A DNA stretch of 64,000 nucleotides, from the NCBI GenBank assembly GCA_026928255.1, contig JAIXKJ010000008.1:411298-475297 (forward strand), given 5' to 3'. The translations under genes were made by a program, and so were the position numbers. This DNA comes from Anaerolineales bacterium. GTDB lineage: Bacteria; Chloroflexota; Anaerolineae; Anaerolineales; Villigracilaceae. The notes under the pieces were generated by a model. That model saw nothing but the letters and a program-made list of their open reading frames with translations. It was not told where the DNA came from and did no database searches. Of the stretch, positions 27,301-36,212 are shown piece after piece. Each line of letters opens with the position of its first letter. The stretch's first letter is position 1.

Positions 27301-28323
27301 TTATGGCGTTACGTTCGGGCAGCCGCCCTGACGCAGCGGATCGAAGGGCATGCCGAAGGCTTCATAGACGGGGATGCCGTCCCATTCGGGTTGCAGCGGC
27401 AGTCCCATCGCAAAGGCGGCGGTGGCGGCGGTGTCCATAATGTACACTTGCGTTTGCAACTCGCCGGGCGCAACGCCTGGCCCGCTGACGACCCAAGGGA
27501 TGGTCATCGCTTCGGGCGTTACGTTGCCGTGCTTCGGGTTGGACGTGTTGCCGCCGTGGTCGGCGGTGATGATGAAGAGCGTCCCGTCGTAATAGCCGCT
27601 TTTTTTCATCGCGCTGATGAAACGCCCCAGCGTTTGGTCGTTGCGTTTGTAAGCGCTCAACTGCTGTTTGGAAAGCCAGCCGTTTTTATGTCCGGCCGTG
27701 TCGCCGTCGAGGAAGTGAACCAACATCACGCCGAAGCCTTTTTTGATTTGGTCGAGCGCCATATTGTCGAGCGAGATTTCGTCTTCGATGTCGTCGCTGT
27801 TGTCCACCCAGCCGAAGTAGTCCACGCCGTTGCTCAGTTGACGCAATTTTTCTTTGCCCGCCACTACGACCGTCCGCAAGCCGACGGCGCGCGCCAAATC
27901 GAAAATGTCCGTGCCGACGGCGTAGCCGTTGCGCGGGACGTACTCGTTCCAACGCACGCCGTTCTTGGCGGGGCACGTCCCCGTAACCATAGCGGCGTGA
28001 GCCGGCAACGTCGAACTCGGTTTGACGGTCTGCGCGCGCAAAGTGTAGGCGCCGCTTTCCATCAGCGCTTGGACGTTGGTCATCTTCGCCAGTTCAATCG
28101 CTTCGGGGCGCAGCCCGTCGAAGGTAACGATGAAGACGCGCGAGACGGCGGGCGGCGGCGGCAGTTCGGGCGTCGGAAGCGCTTCTTGCGGCGCGGACGG
28201 CGCGGGGCTGGGCGTGAGCGTCGCCACCGGCAAAATTGTCGGCAGTTCCTCAGGCGCAGTTTCGGGCGCGGATGAACACGCGGCGAGAATCAGCGCGAGG
28301 AGTAAAAGGGTAAACCGCTTCAT
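27301..28323 (-). CDS. Alkaline phosphatase/nucleotide pyrophosphatase-family lipoprotein
   Basis: 340 residues from the ATG at 28323, chosen because it opens a lipoprotein signal peptide (MKRFTLLLLALILAAC, cysteine 16). The frame is open far upstream through a repeat, but that part has no protein character. After a Pro-rich spacer comes the metal-dependent phosphatase fold: FIVTFDGLRPEAIE, TVKPSSTLPAHAAMVTGTCPAKNGV with the nucleophile Thr/Ser, LVHFLDGDTAGHKNGW and FIITADHGGNTSNPKHGN. These bind two metals in nucleotide pyrophosphatase/phosphodiesterases. It probably acts outside the cell on phosphodiesters. Confidence 0.88.
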   Translation of the reverse strand: MKRFTLLLLALILAACSSAPETAPEELPTILPVATLTPSPAPSAPQEALPTPELPPPPAVSRVFIVTFDGLRPEAIELAKMTNVQALMESGAYTLRAQTVKPSSTLPAHAAMVTGTCPAKNGVRWNEYVPRNGYAVGTDIFDLARAVGLRTVVVAGKEKLRQLSNGVDYFGWVDNSDDIEDEISLDNMALDQIKKGFGVMLVHFLDGDTAGHKNGWLSKQQLSAYKRNDQTLGRFISAMKKSGYYDGTLFIITADHGGNTSNPKHGNVTPEAMTIPWVVSGPGVAPGELQTQVYIMDTAATAAFAMGLPLQPEWDGIPVYEAFGMPFDPLRQGGCPNVTP

Positions 28324-28327
28324 TGAA

Positions 28328-28394
28328 AGATGACCAATGACGAAGGACGAAGGACGTGGAAAAATCTTTGTCCTCCGTTCTCTGTCCTCCGTCC
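28328..28394. repeat. GAAGGAC/GTCCTCC heptanucleotide repeat with inverted arms
   Basis: GAAGGAC units on the left and GTCCTCC units on the right, both with a 7-nt period, face each other around a short loop. They could fold as a hairpin between hutU and the lipoprotein gene. The same family occurs inside genes at 39855 and 42300. Confidence 0.7.
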
Positions 28395-30047
28395 TTATTT
28401 CAACATCGGCATCTTGATTCCATGCCGCTTCGCCGCTTCGATTGCGATCTCGTAGCCCGCGTCGGCGTGGCGGACAACGCCCATGCCTGGGTCGGTGGTC
28501 AGCACGCGCTCCAAACGTCGCGCCGCTTCGGGCGTGCCGTCGGCGACGATGACCTGTCCCGCGTGTTGCGAGTAGCCCATGCCGACTCCGCCGCCGTGAT
28601 GGAACGAAACCCACGTCGCGCCGCCGACGGCGTTGATCAGCGCGTTGAGAATCGCCCAATCTGAAATCGCGTCCGAGCCGTCGCGCATGGCTTCCGTCTC
28701 GCGGTTGGGCGAAGCGACCGAACCCGAATCCAAATGGTCGCGCCCAATTACAATCGGCGCTTTGACTTTTCCGCTGGCGACCAACTCGTTGAATTTGAGT
28801 CCCGCCTTCACGCGCTCGCCGTAACCGAGCCAGCAAATGCGCGAGGGCAAACCCTGAAACGGAACTTTCTCTCGCGCCATTTTTAACCAACGGTGCAGGT
28901 GCGCGTCGTCGGGGAAGAGTTCCATAATCGCCTGGTCGGTGGCGTAAATATCTTCTTCATCGCCAGATAAAGCCACCCAGCGAAAAGGTCCCTTGCCCTC
29001 GCAAAACAGCGGGCGGATGTAAGCCGGCACAAAGCCGGGGAATTCAAAGGCGTCGCTCACGCCATGATTAAATGCCTGTTGGCGCAAGTTGTTGCCGTAA
29101 TCAAAAACTTCCGCGCCCGCTTTTTGAAAACTCAACATCGCGCGCACATGCTTCGCCATCGAGTCCATCGCCAGCGCTTTATATTTTTCTGGATTTTCGA
29201 CGCGCAGTTGATTCGCCGCCGTAACGCTCAAGCCGCTGGGGACGTAAAACAACGCCTCATGTGCCGACGTTTGATCGGTTACCACGTCGGGAATGATTCC
29301 ACGCTGAAAGAGTTCACCATAGACGTCTGCCGCGTTGCCGATGAGGCCGATGGATTTCGGCGTCTGCGCTTTGACGTTTTCCTCGACCAGCGTCATCGCC
29401 TCTTCGAGGTTGTCCACCACCACGTCCACATAGCCGATGGCGCGGCGGCGTTCGGCGCGTTCGGGGTCTACTTCGACGATTAATCCCACGCCTTCGTTCA
29501 TGGTAATCGAAAGCGGCTGCGCGCCGCCCATGCCGCCCAAGCCCGCTGTCAGCACGAACTTGCCTTTGAGCGAATCCCAGCCTTTGAGTTTCGCCAGCGC
29601 GCCGAAGGTTTCATACGTCCCTTGCAAGATGCCCTGCGTGCCGATGTAAATCCACGAGCCGGCCGTCATCTGCCCGTACATGATCAATCCCTTTTTGTCG
29701 AGTTCGTCGAAGTACTCCCACGTCGCCCAGTGCGGCACGATGTTCGAGTTGGCGATTAACACTTTCGGCGCGTCTGTGTGACTCTTGAACACGACCACAG
29801 GTTTGCCCGACTGCACGAGCAGCGTTTCGTCCGCTTCGAGATTTTTCAGCGATTCGAGAATCGCGTCGAAGGCTTCCCAAGTGCGGGCGGCTTTTCCGCG
29901 CCCGCCGTAGACCACCAGGTCTTCGGGCTTCTCCGCCACGTCGGGGTCGAGGTTGTTTTGAATCATGCGGTAGGCGGCTTCGGAAAGCCAGTTCTTGCAG
30001 GTCAGTTGCGTCCCGCGCGGCGCGCGGACAGTGCGAGAGGTGGACAT
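28395..30047 (-). CDS. hutU: Urocanate hydratase
   Basis: 550 residues, the family length, from the ATG at 30047 with AAGGAG upstream. It begins [35 protein letters not shown], and [60 protein letters not shown] and CWLGYGER are all urocanase hallmarks, including the NAD+ site. It converts urocanate to imidazolone propionate in histidine breakdown. hutH, hutI and hutG are not in the window. The upstream gene is an Rrf2 regulator on the same strand, separated by a terminator. Confidence 0.95.
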   Translation of the reverse strand: MSTSRTVRAPRGTQLTCKNWLSEAAYRMIQNNLDPDVAEKPEDLVVYGGRGKAARTWEAFDAILESLKNLEADETLLVQSGKPVVVFKSHTDAPKVLIANSNIVPHWATWEYFDELDKKGLIMYGQMTAGSWIYIGTQGILQGTYETFGALAKLKGWDSLKGKFVLTAGLGGMGGAQPLSITMNEGVGLIVEVDPERAERRRAIGYVDVVVDNLEEAMTLVEENVKAQTPKSIGLIGNAADVYGELFQRGIIPDVVTDQTSAHEALFYVPSGLSVTAANQLRVENPEKYKALAMDSMAKHVRAMLSFQKAGAEVFDYGNNLRQQAFNHGVSDAFEFPGFVPAYIRPLFCEGKGPFRWVALSGDEEDIYATDQAIMELFPDDAHLHRWLKMAREKVPFQGLPSRICWLGYGERVKAGLKFNELVASGKVKAPIVIGRDHLDSGSVASPNRETEAMRDGSDAISDWAILNALINAVGGATWVSFHHGGGVGMGYSQHAGQVIVADGTPEAARRLERVLTTDPGMGVVRHADAGYEIAIEAAKRHGIKMPMLK

Positions 30048-30061
30048 GCGTTGCTCCTTAA

Positions 30062-30099
30062 TAAATAAAAAACTCCTCTCGTCAATTATAGCCGAGAGG
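30062..30099 (-). terminator. Terminator after the Rrf2 regulator gene
   Basis: On the minus strand CCTCTCG (30093-30099) pairs with CGAGAGG (30075-30081), followed by AGTTTTTTATTT. It separates the regulator gene from hutU. A TATAAT in the loop could be a -10 element for hutU, but no -35 is convincing. Confidence 0.72.
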
Positions 30100-30112
30100 A
30101 ATCTCTTTTTCC

Positions 30113-30520
30113 TTACGCGCCTTTCAACGCCATATCCGCAAAGTTGACCTGCTTCAAATGCGCCACTAGGCGCTCTTGCGCCTCGCTCCATACCGAACGC
30201 AGCGGACAGGTCTCCGCCAAGAAGCAAGAAGCGTGATCTTCGCCGACGCAATCGTTCAAACGAATCGGCCCGTCAATCGCCTCGATGACTTCCAACAGCG
30301 TAATATCTTTTGGGTCGCGCGCTAACGACACGCCGCCCTGCGCCCCGCGCGAAGTGTTCAACAACCCAACCACCGAAAGTTGCGCGACAATCTTCGCCAA
30401 AAAAGAAGGCGGAATGTGCTGCTCGGCGGCAATCATCCCCGTTGCGGTGCGCGCGCCGCGGTTGCGCGCTAAATGTAAAATCGCGCGCACGGCATAATCG
30501 GCTTGTTTCGTAATCTGCAT
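30113..30520 (-). CDS. Rrf2-family transcriptional regulator
   Basis: 135 residues starting [19 protein letters not shown]. The preceding in-frame ATG is also possible; the GAGG before both fits this one better. The winged helix runs from about 10 to 75, with [33 protein letters not shown] as recognition helix and wing. Three cysteines near residues 92-105 (C-x7-C-x5-C) match the Fe-S ligand pattern of IscR and related sensors. It could sense iron-sulphur status, NO or redox. No isc/suf genes are nearby; the target is unknown. Confidence 0.9.
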   Translation of the reverse strand: MQITKQADYAVRAILHLARNRGARTATGMIAAEQHIPPSFLAKIVAQLSVVGLLNTSRGAQGGVSLARDPKDITLLEVIEAIDGPIRLNDCVGEDHASCFLAETCPLRSVWSEAQERLVAHLKQVNFADMALKGA

Positions 30521-30631
30521 CATAACCTCGCTTATTTGGGCAAAACCTATCAACAAACGCGATTTTATAATCAACGCCTGCTTCGGACAAGTGATACAGG
30601 TCATGCGCTAAATATGACCTTTCGCGCCGAA

Positions 30632-32032
30632 TTACTTCTCCCGCTTCAACGCCGCGCTCAACGCCTGATCTAACGAGCGGACTTCGACCACTTCAATCCC
30701 TTTCGGATATTCTTCGCCCTTACGCAACGCCTTGGGGACGATGGCAGTTTTGAAGCCCAACTTTTGCGCCTCGCGCAAACGCGCCGCCATTTGACCGGGC
30801 ATACGCAACTCGCCCGCCAAACCGATTTCGCCAATCAACGTCGCGTTGGCTTGCAAAGGCGCGTCGCGCCACGACGAAGCGATAGCGGCGGCGATGGCTA
30901 GGTCGGCGGCCGGCTCGTCAATTTGGATTCCGCCCACCACGTTGACGAAGACGTCCTGCTCCGCAAGTTTCAACCCGACGCGGCGCGTCAACACGGCGAC
31001 GATCAACAGCAGACGGTTAAAGTCCGCGCCGTTGGCGGTGCGTCGCGCGTTGCCGAATTGAGTCGGCGAGGTCAGCCCCTGCACCTCGACGAGGATCGGG
31101 CGCGTGCCTTCCATCGTTACCGCAATTGCCGAGCCAGCCGCGTTAATCATCCGCTCCGCCAAAAACGCTTCGGAGGGGTTGCTGACTTCGATCATGCCGC
31201 CTTCGCGCATTTCAAAAACGCCAACTTCGGAAGTCGCGCCGAAGCGGTTCTTCACTGAACGCAAGAGGCGATAAGCCTGAAAGCGGTCGCCTTCTAAATA
31301 TAAAACCGTGTCCACAATGTGTTCCAACACGCGCGGGCCGGCAATCGCGCCTTCTTTGGTAACATGCCCGATCATAAAAACCGTTACGCCGTTGGACTTG
31401 GCCAATTCGCGCAGTTGCGACGAACATTCGCGCACCTGCGACACCGAACCCGCCGACGAGTCCAACGCGGAAAGGTAGGTTGTTTGAATCGAGTCGACGA
31501 TTAACAAATCGGGCTGCGTCTCGCGGACGTGATTAAAAATAACTTCAAGGTTTGTTTCAGTAACTAGCAATAAATTTTGCGGCAAGCCTTTTCCGCTTTT
31601 GTCTAACCGCGAAGCGCGCATTTTTATTTGCCGCTCAGACTCTTCGCCCGAAACGTAAAGCACGCGCTGAGTCTTGCCCATTTCCAGCGCTGTTTGCAAC
31701 AACAACGTGGACTTTCCAATGCCCGGGTCGCCGCCGATTAAGACAATCGAACCTGGCACAATTCCGCCGCCCAGCACGCGGGCAAACTCGGCAATCGGCA
31801 AGCGGACGCGCTCTTCCGCGTCGCCGCTAATTTCGGAAATCGGGCGCGGTTGCGAACGTCCGCTTAAGCCGCGCGCGTTGACCGCGCTTTTCTTCGCCGC
31901 CGATTCGTCGTGGACGACCTCTTCCGCCATGCTGTCGAACGCGCCGCACTGCGGGCATTTGCCCATATAACTCGCGGCGACTCGTCCGCATTGCTGACAA
32001 ACGTAGCGCGTGTGAATTTTTGTCTTTGCCAT
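30632..32032 (-). CDS. radA: DNA repair protein RadA (Sms)
   Basis: 466 residues from the ATG at 32032. Four cysteines (12, 15, 26, 29; CQQCGR and CPQCGA) form the N-terminal zinc finger. The RecA-like core has Walker A GGDPGIGKSTLLLQ, LLIVDSIQT and the RadA-specific VKNRFGATSEVG. The Lon-like C-terminal domain has NVVGGIQIDEPAADLAIA. It is a branch-migration helicase used in recombination. The -10 box ends only about 6 nt before the ATG, so the mRNA may be leaderless. Confidence 0.95.
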   Translation of the reverse strand: MAKTKIHTRYVCQQCGRVAASYMGKCPQCGAFDSMAEEVVHDESAAKKSAVNARGLSGRSQPRPISEISGDAEERVRLPIAEFARVLGGGIVPGSIVLIGGDPGIGKSTLLLQTALEMGKTQRVLYVSGEESERQIKMRASRLDKSGKGLPQNLLLVTETNLEVIFNHVRETQPDLLIVDSIQTTYLSALDSSAGSVSQVRECSSQLRELAKSNGVTVFMIGHVTKEGAIAGPRVLEHIVDTVLYLEGDRFQAYRLLRSVKNRFGATSEVGVFEMREGGMIEVSNPSEAFLAERMINAAGSAIAVTMEGTRPILVEVQGLTSPTQFGNARRTANGADFNRLLLIVAVLTRRVGLKLAEQDVFVNVVGGIQIDEPAADLAIAAAIASSWRDAPLQANATLIGEIGLAGELRMPGQMAARLREAQKLGFKTAIVPKALRKGEEYPKGIEVVEVRSLDQALSAALKREK

Positions 32033-32038
32033 TGCGTT

Positions 32039-32081
32039 AGTATAACAGAATTTTTGTTCTGATTTCAAAATCTGCTATACT
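32039..32081. promoter_or_regulatory. Divergent radA / DUF1304 promoter region with inverted repeat
   Basis: Plus strand: TTGTTC (32054-32059), 16 nt, TATACT (32076-32081), serving the DUF1304 gene. Minus strand: TTGAAA, 18 nt, TATACT (32039-32044), serving radA. Between them CAGAA and TTCTG (32046-32061) form a dyad that also reads GAAC-AAAA-ATTC on the minus strand. This is one base from the GAAC-N4-GTTC LexA box type. Confidence 0.55.
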
Positions 32082-32104
32082 CGCCCGCGCCAAAGGAGAA
32101 TCAA

Positions 32105-32452
32105 ATGAAACTCATCGCGGGTATTCTGATTGCCGTTGTCGCGTTTTTACATTTGGGCTTTCTCTATTTAGAAATGTTCCTCTGGGACAAGCCCTTCGGC
32201 AGAAAAACTTTTCGCATGACGGAAGAGCGAGCCAGACAATCTAAAACATTAGCCATGAATCAAGGTTTGTATAACGGATTCCTCGCGGCGGGTCTGATTT
32301 GGGGATTATTGGCGGGCGACGCGATAAAAATCTTTTTCTTAAGTTGCGTGATCCTCGCGGGAATTTTCGGCGCGTTCACGGTGAACAAGAAAATTTTTTA
32401 CGTTCAAGCCGTCCCCGCCATTTTGGCGCTCGTCATTTTGTTGACGTTTTAG
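32105..32452 (+). CDS. DUF1304 family membrane protein
   Basis: 115 residues with four membrane helices. The N-terminus LIAGILIAVVAFLHLGFLYLEMFLW, then FRMTEERARQSKTLAMNQGLYNGFLAAGLIWGL, are the DUF1304 signature. The family is small, widespread and uncharacterised. AAAGGAG lies about 5 nt before the ATG. It diverges from radA with overlapping promoters. Confidence 0.87.
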   Translation: MKLIAGILIAVVAFLHLGFLYLEMFLWDKPFGRKTFRMTEERARQSKTLAMNQGLYNGFLAAGLIWGLLAGDAIKIFFLSCVILAGIFGAFTVNKKIFYVQAVPAILALVILLTF

Positions 32453-32465
32453 CCGCCCGACTTAA

Positions 32466-34010
32466 CTACAAATTTTCTTTGCCGACGACGCGATTGCGCC
32501 CGGCATTTTTCGCTTCGTATAAAGATTGGTCAGCGCGTTGGATTAAATGGTCGAGCGTGTCGTCCGCGCCTTGAAACGCCGCGACGCCGAAACTGGCGGT
32601 GATGCCGAAATCAAATTGAGCGCTCTCCAACGACGAACTTGCGACGATTTGCCGAATCCGTTCGGCGGTTTCGACGGCTTGCTCCAACTCCGTTTCGGGC
32701 AAAAGCGCGATAAATTCTTCGCCGCCGTAACGCGCAAAAATGTCCACCTTCCGCAAACTTTTGCGGCAGACTTTCGTAAAGCAAATTAACGCCTCGTCGC
32801 CCGCCTTATGCCCGTATTGGTCGTTGACATTTTTGAATTGATCAATATCCGCCAGAATGATCGAACACGGCGTATGGTAGCGCAGCGCGCGCTCGATTTC
32901 CGCTTCGGCGAGCGTAAAGAAATGACGGCGATTGTAGATGGAGGTCAGCGGGTCTTGCATGGCGATTTTTTCAAGTTCCATTTGCGTTTGCTTCAAATGC
33001 GAAATGTCGCGCCAGACAATCAGCCGTCCAAGATAATTTTTCTTTCTATCGTAAAGCGGAGAAATTTGCAAATCAAGATAATTCTCCGAACCATTTCCCT
33101 CTAGGATTTCAACGCGCGCGCGACGCACGTCCATAAATTCTTCGACGATTTCTTCCCAACGCGAAAAAACGTCCGCGACGGGTTTGCCCAGAATGTCGTC
33201 TGGCGCCGCGCCGATTCCTCTTGCCGCCGCGGGGTTGATGTCCACAACGCGGTTGGAAGCGTCGAGGGCAATGACGCCGTCGGTCATCTCTTCGACCAGC
33301 GCGTCCCGCGCCACAGGGACGATGTCAAACAGGCGGTAATGCAACACAGCATAGGCGAAGGCGAAAGCAGCGAGCGAGGTAGAGAAGGGCGTGTTATCCG
33401 CGTAGGGAATGGGGCTGTAACCAAAGACGAAGAGAAAACTATTAACCCACGGAATGACCGCGCCGATGATGATGACGCCCAACCGCCGACGATAAATCCC
33501 CGACGTTTTTTGGAAGCGGCGAACCAGTATGACGAAAGCAAGCAAAATCATCAAGTAGGAATAAACGACGTGCGCCCAAAATACGGGACCGCCGCCTTGA
33601 ATCATGGTTGCGCCCAGCGGGCGTTTACCGCCAAAGAACAAGCCGTGCCAGGGGTCGCTCCACATTAGGATTAAAACGGTCAACGGCTCGACGCATAATC
33701 CATAAAGAAGCGGTTTCTTAATCCAGCGTTCTTGCTCGGAGACCTGCAATGCGAAAATTAAAAAGATTCCCGGAATCACCGTCGGCGCGACGAAACTAAC
33801 GTCCAGCCAAAAAGTGGGGACGGGAGTCGGGGCGTTCGCCCAGAAAAGCCCGTAGGTAAAATCCCACCAACATAAAGTCGCAAGATATGCGATTAATGGA
33901 ATAGACCCCGAAGCGAAAGGACGGCGCTGCCAAACAATAACGCCCACCGTGAAGCAGACTGCCCCCGTTGTGAAGAGGATAACGCTGTAAAGTAAGTCTG
34001 GCGGAGTCAT
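32466..34010 (-). CDS. Diguanylate cyclase: 7TM sensor, PAS and GGDEF domains
   Basis: 514 residues. Seven membrane helices fill residues 1-220, resembling the 7TM N-terminal region of some histidine kinases. A PAS domain follows (about 225-335; VDINPAAARGIGAAPDDILGKPVADVF). The GGDEF domain begins MQDPLTSIYNRRHFF and has the active site RYGGEEF. An RxxD inhibitory site (RKVD) lies five residues before GGEEF, so product feedback is likely. It makes cyclic di-GMP at the membrane in answer to an unknown signal. No EAL domain is present. AAGGA precedes the ATG. Confidence 0.93.
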   Translation of the reverse strand: MTPPDLLYSVILFTTGAVCFTVGVIVWQRRPFASGSIPLIAYLATLCWWDFTYGLFWANAPTPVPTFWLDVSFVAPTVIPGIFLIFALQVSEQERWIKKPLLYGLCVEPLTVLILMWSDPWHGLFFGGKRPLGATMIQGGGPVFWAHVVYSYLMILLAFVILVRRFQKTSGIYRRRLGVIIIGAVIPWVNSFLFVFGYSPIPYADNTPFSTSLAAFAFAYAVLHYRLFDIVPVARDALVEEMTDGVIALDASNRVVDINPAAARGIGAAPDDILGKPVADVFSRWEEIVEEFMDVRRARVEILEGNGSENYLDLQISPLYDRKKNYLGRLIVWRDISHLKQTQMELEKIAMQDPLTSIYNRRHFFTLAEAEIERALRYHTPCSIILADIDQFKNVNDQYGHKAGDEALICFTKVCRKSLRKVDIFARYGGEEFIALLPETELEQAVETAERIRQIVASSSLESAQFDFGITASFGVAAFQGADDTLDHLIQRADQSLYEAKNAGRNRVVGKENL

Positions 34011-34064
34011 AAAATAATCCTTCGCGCTTATTGAAACGATAAATTAAATTTTCTTATTAAACAT

Positions 34065-34202
34065 TATCGGAAATAGCGCGGCAGATTGTCATTTCGAGCG
34101 CTAGCGAGAAATCTTTGTGTCGAGAAGTCAGATTTCTCCTCGCTACGCTCGTCGAAATGACAAATCTAGAAGGCGAAAAAACCTTATTTCTAATTTCCGA
34201 TA
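34065..34202. mobile_element. MITE-like hairpin element
   Basis: TATCGGAAAT (34065-34074) and ATTTCCGATA (34193-34202) are perfect 10-bp terminal inverted repeats. Inside, GTCATTTCGAGCG and CGTCGAAATGAC, and AGCGAGAAATCT and AGATTTCTCCTCGCT, pair to make a long hairpin. The 138-bp element has no ORF. A truncated relative starts at 8764. Confidence 0.72.
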
Positions 34203-34210
34203 GAGTCTAT

Positions 34211-35254
34211 TTATTCTTTCACAATATTCGCAAAATCCGCAAATAGACCATAGGCGGTTTCGACGGGTCCGCCGGCCATGCCCGGCTTTTCGGAAACAGA
34301 AATCGAGTAATCTAAAATTACGTCGGTGCGAAAGGTGATGCCCGTGCTGGAATCCATCATGCCGTAGAGCGGAGAAGCCGCGTCCACCAATTGCGGCGTT
34401 ACGCCAACCTTGATTTTCCCGTCGGCTTTTTCGGCGAAGCAGACCAACTTATAGCGTTTGCCGTCCGCTTTGGCTTGGGCGATCATTTCGGTTGTGATGC
34501 CGCGAATGCCAGTCGGGTTGACTTCTTGCGGCGTGATAGGCGCGTCCCACAAAACCGTTACCAACGCGGCGACTTTGATGGCGGCGTCCCAACCGTCCAC
34601 GTCGTTGGTTGGGTCGGTTTCGGCGAGTCCGATTTTTTGCGCGTGCGCCAGCGCTTGTTCGTAAGTCTCGCCGCTTTCCATGCGGGATAAGATGACGTTA
34701 GTCGTGGCGTTGAAAATGCCTTTGAAGGATTCGAGCTCCGCCAGCGGAAAGGCTTCGCGCATAACTGAGAAGACGGGCGCGCCGCCCATGACGGCGGATT
34801 CAAAGCGGAATTTTTTTCCCTTTGATTCGGCGAGTTGAGTCAACTCTCGATAGCCATGCACGACGGGACCTTTGTTAGCGGTGATGGCGTGCATTCCCAA
34901 ATTCAACGCGGCGCGGATGTGATCCAGCGCGGGTTGACCAGTCTGCGTGTTGACCGGCGAGTTTTCAAAAAGCGCGTCGGCGCCGCAGTGTTGGATGACG
35001 TCGAGCGAATTGGCGATTGGGAATTGAGAATCATTTAGCGACGAAATATCCTGTCCGCTTTCAGCGAGGTCTAGCGCCTTTTGAATGTCGAGCCCGTTCG
35101 GGTTGACGGCGCAACCGTGCCGTCCGGTCGAAATGCCGACGAAGGAAAAGGTAACGTCATATTTGGATTTCAACAACTCTTGTTTGCGAACGAGCAGACG
35201 AGCCAACGAGCGGGCGACGTTGCCAAAACCAATTAATGCGAGTTTATAGTGCAT
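34211..35254 (-). CDS. hom: Homoserine dehydrogenase
   Basis: 347 residues without a C-terminal ACT domain. The NAD(P) motif LALIGFGNVARSLARLL opens the protein. ALNLGMHAITANKGPVVHGYRELT holds the catalytic-site Lys, and IFNATTNVILSRM, then ETDPTNDVDGWDAAIKVAAL and NPTGIRGITTEMI, complete the substrate domain. It reduces aspartate semialdehyde to homoserine for threonine and methionine synthesis. Residues about 74-80 (SQFPIAN) fall on a short GGGAATTGAGAAT-type heptanucleotide tract. No other threonine genes are adjacent. Confidence 0.92.
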   Translation of the reverse strand: MHYKLALIGFGNVARSLARLLVRKQELLKSKYDVTFSFVGISTGRHGCAVNPNGLDIQKALDLAESGQDISSLNDSQFPIANSLDVIQHCGADALFENSPVNTQTGQPALDHIRAALNLGMHAITANKGPVVHGYRELTQLAESKGKKFRFESAVMGGAPVFSVMREAFPLAELESFKGIFNATTNVILSRMESGETYEQALAHAQKIGLAETDPTNDVDGWDAAIKVAALVTVLWDAPITPQEVNPTGIRGITTEMIAQAKADGKRYKLVCFAEKADGKIKVGVTPQLVDAASPLYGMMDSSTGITFRTDVILDYSISVSEKPGMAGGPVETAYGLFADFANIVKE

Positions 35255-35269
35255 GGGGGCTCCTGTGGG

Positions 35270-35416
35270 GTGAAGGTGTCAGGTGTCAGGTATCAGGTTG
35301 AAGGTGTCAGGTGTCAGGTGTCAGGTATCAGGTTGAAGGTTGTAGGTTGAAGGTTGTAGGTTTGGTTAACTTGCAACCTTAAACTTTGAACTTTAAACCT
35401 TAAACTTTTAACCTGC
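35270..35416. repeat. Large heptanucleotide repeat with opposing arms
   Basis: AGGTGTC, AGGTATC, AGGTTGA and AGGTTGT units (7-nt period) run for about 95 bp. They then switch to AACTTGC/AACCTTA/AACTTTG/AACTTTA units in the opposite sense. The two arms could fold into one long imperfect hairpin. The tract fills the spacer between hom and the SCO1664-like gene. Confidence 0.82.
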
Positions 35417-35423
35417 AACCATC

Positions 35424-36119
35424 TCAAATTGGCGGATAAGGAAAAGCGCGTCGTTCTTGCGACGGATAGGGGAAGGTTTGACTCTCTAAAATCTTTTCGG
35501 CGCGACGCAAGAGCGCGTCCGTTTCGTTGGGGCTGAGATAAGACTCGAAGAGGGCAGACCAGTTTGAAGTCGAGGAAAGCGGCGCGAGCAGTTGATTGGG
35601 AATCTCTTCGCCGGCAAAATCCCAAATCACAGTGCGGAGTTTGTCCTCTTGATGAAAGCAAACGCCGTGATCAATGGCAAAAAGTTTTTGCGTGCGCGCT
35701 TCAAAAAAAACGTGACCGCCTTTGCGGTCGGCGTTGTTGAGCAGCAAATCAAAAAAAGCGACGGGGCGCAGTTTGTTTTTTTCTTCCTCCGAAAAATTGA
35801 AGTAGTGATGCTCGATATCGTACTCGACATATTGCTGCAACGAACCCGCGCCGTAGGGACCGTCCTCGCGGTAGACGGTGCAGGGGACGAGACGCAAGCC
35901 CAGCGCCTCGCTCAGTTGATAGGCGGCGACTTCGCGCAACGCCAGCGTGTTTTCGGGAAAATCCCAAAGCGGCTGCTCGCCTTTGCTCGGTTTATACACG
36001 GCGGGGAAAATTTGATTTTCAAATTCCACTTCCGCGAGAAAGGTGTAGTTTGAGCCGAGCATGAACTGACCTTTGAGTTTATATTCGCCGTGCGTTAATG
36101 CGGATTGAATGACGGGCAT
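35424..36119 (-). CDS. SCO1664 family protein (PI3/PI4-kinase-like fold)
   Basis: 231 residues. GEYKLKGQFMLGSNYTFLAEVEF and AVYKPSKGEQPLWDFP (putative ATP-binding Lys) are followed by FDLLLNNADRKGGHVFF and LFAIDHGVCFHQEDKLRTVIWDF. The NNADRKGGH and IDHG pairs resemble the catalytic and metal loops of phosphatidylinositol kinase and HipA-like folds. In Actinobacteria this family sits next to DUF3090 and a phosphoglycerate mutase-like gene. Here the DUF3090 gene is directly upstream. Substrate unknown. The C-terminus (FPYPSQERRAFPYPPI) is low-complexity. No Shine-Dalgarno is visible in the repeat upstream. Confidence 0.85.
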   Translation of the reverse strand: MPVIQSALTHGEYKLKGQFMLGSNYTFLAEVEFENQIFPAVYKPSKGEQPLWDFPENTLALREVAAYQLSEALGLRLVPCTVYREDGPYGAGSLQQYVEYDIEHHYFNFSEEEKNKLRPVAFFDLLLNNADRKGGHVFFEARTQKLFAIDHGVCFHQEDKLRTVIWDFAGEEIPNQLLAPLSSTSNWSALFESYLSPNETDALLRRAEKILESQTFPYPSQERRAFPYPPI

Positions 36120-36121
36120 GG

Positions 36122-36212
36122 GGAGCGGGTGTCAAGTGTCAGGTGTCGGGTGTCAGGTATCAGGTGTCAGGTTTTCAACCGCCAACTGTTAACCGTCAAC
36201 TGTCAACCGAAA
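36122..36212. repeat. Heptanucleotide repeat between the DUF3090 and SCO1664-like genes
   Basis: GTCAAGT/GTCAGGT/GTCGGGT/GTCAGGT units are followed by CCAACTG/TTAACCG/TCAACTG/TCAACCG units in the opposite sense, all with a 7-nt period. Confidence 0.75.

Noticed and set aside
27292..28275. 327-codon plus-strand open frame opposite the phosphodiesterase lipoprotein gene
   Set aside because: The minus-strand frame has a lipoprotein signal and catalytic motifs; this one has neither.
35270..35416. Could the repeat arrays be CRISPR?
   Set aside because: Units are 7 nt, contiguous and degenerate, with no spacers of 30-40 nt and no cas genes in the window.
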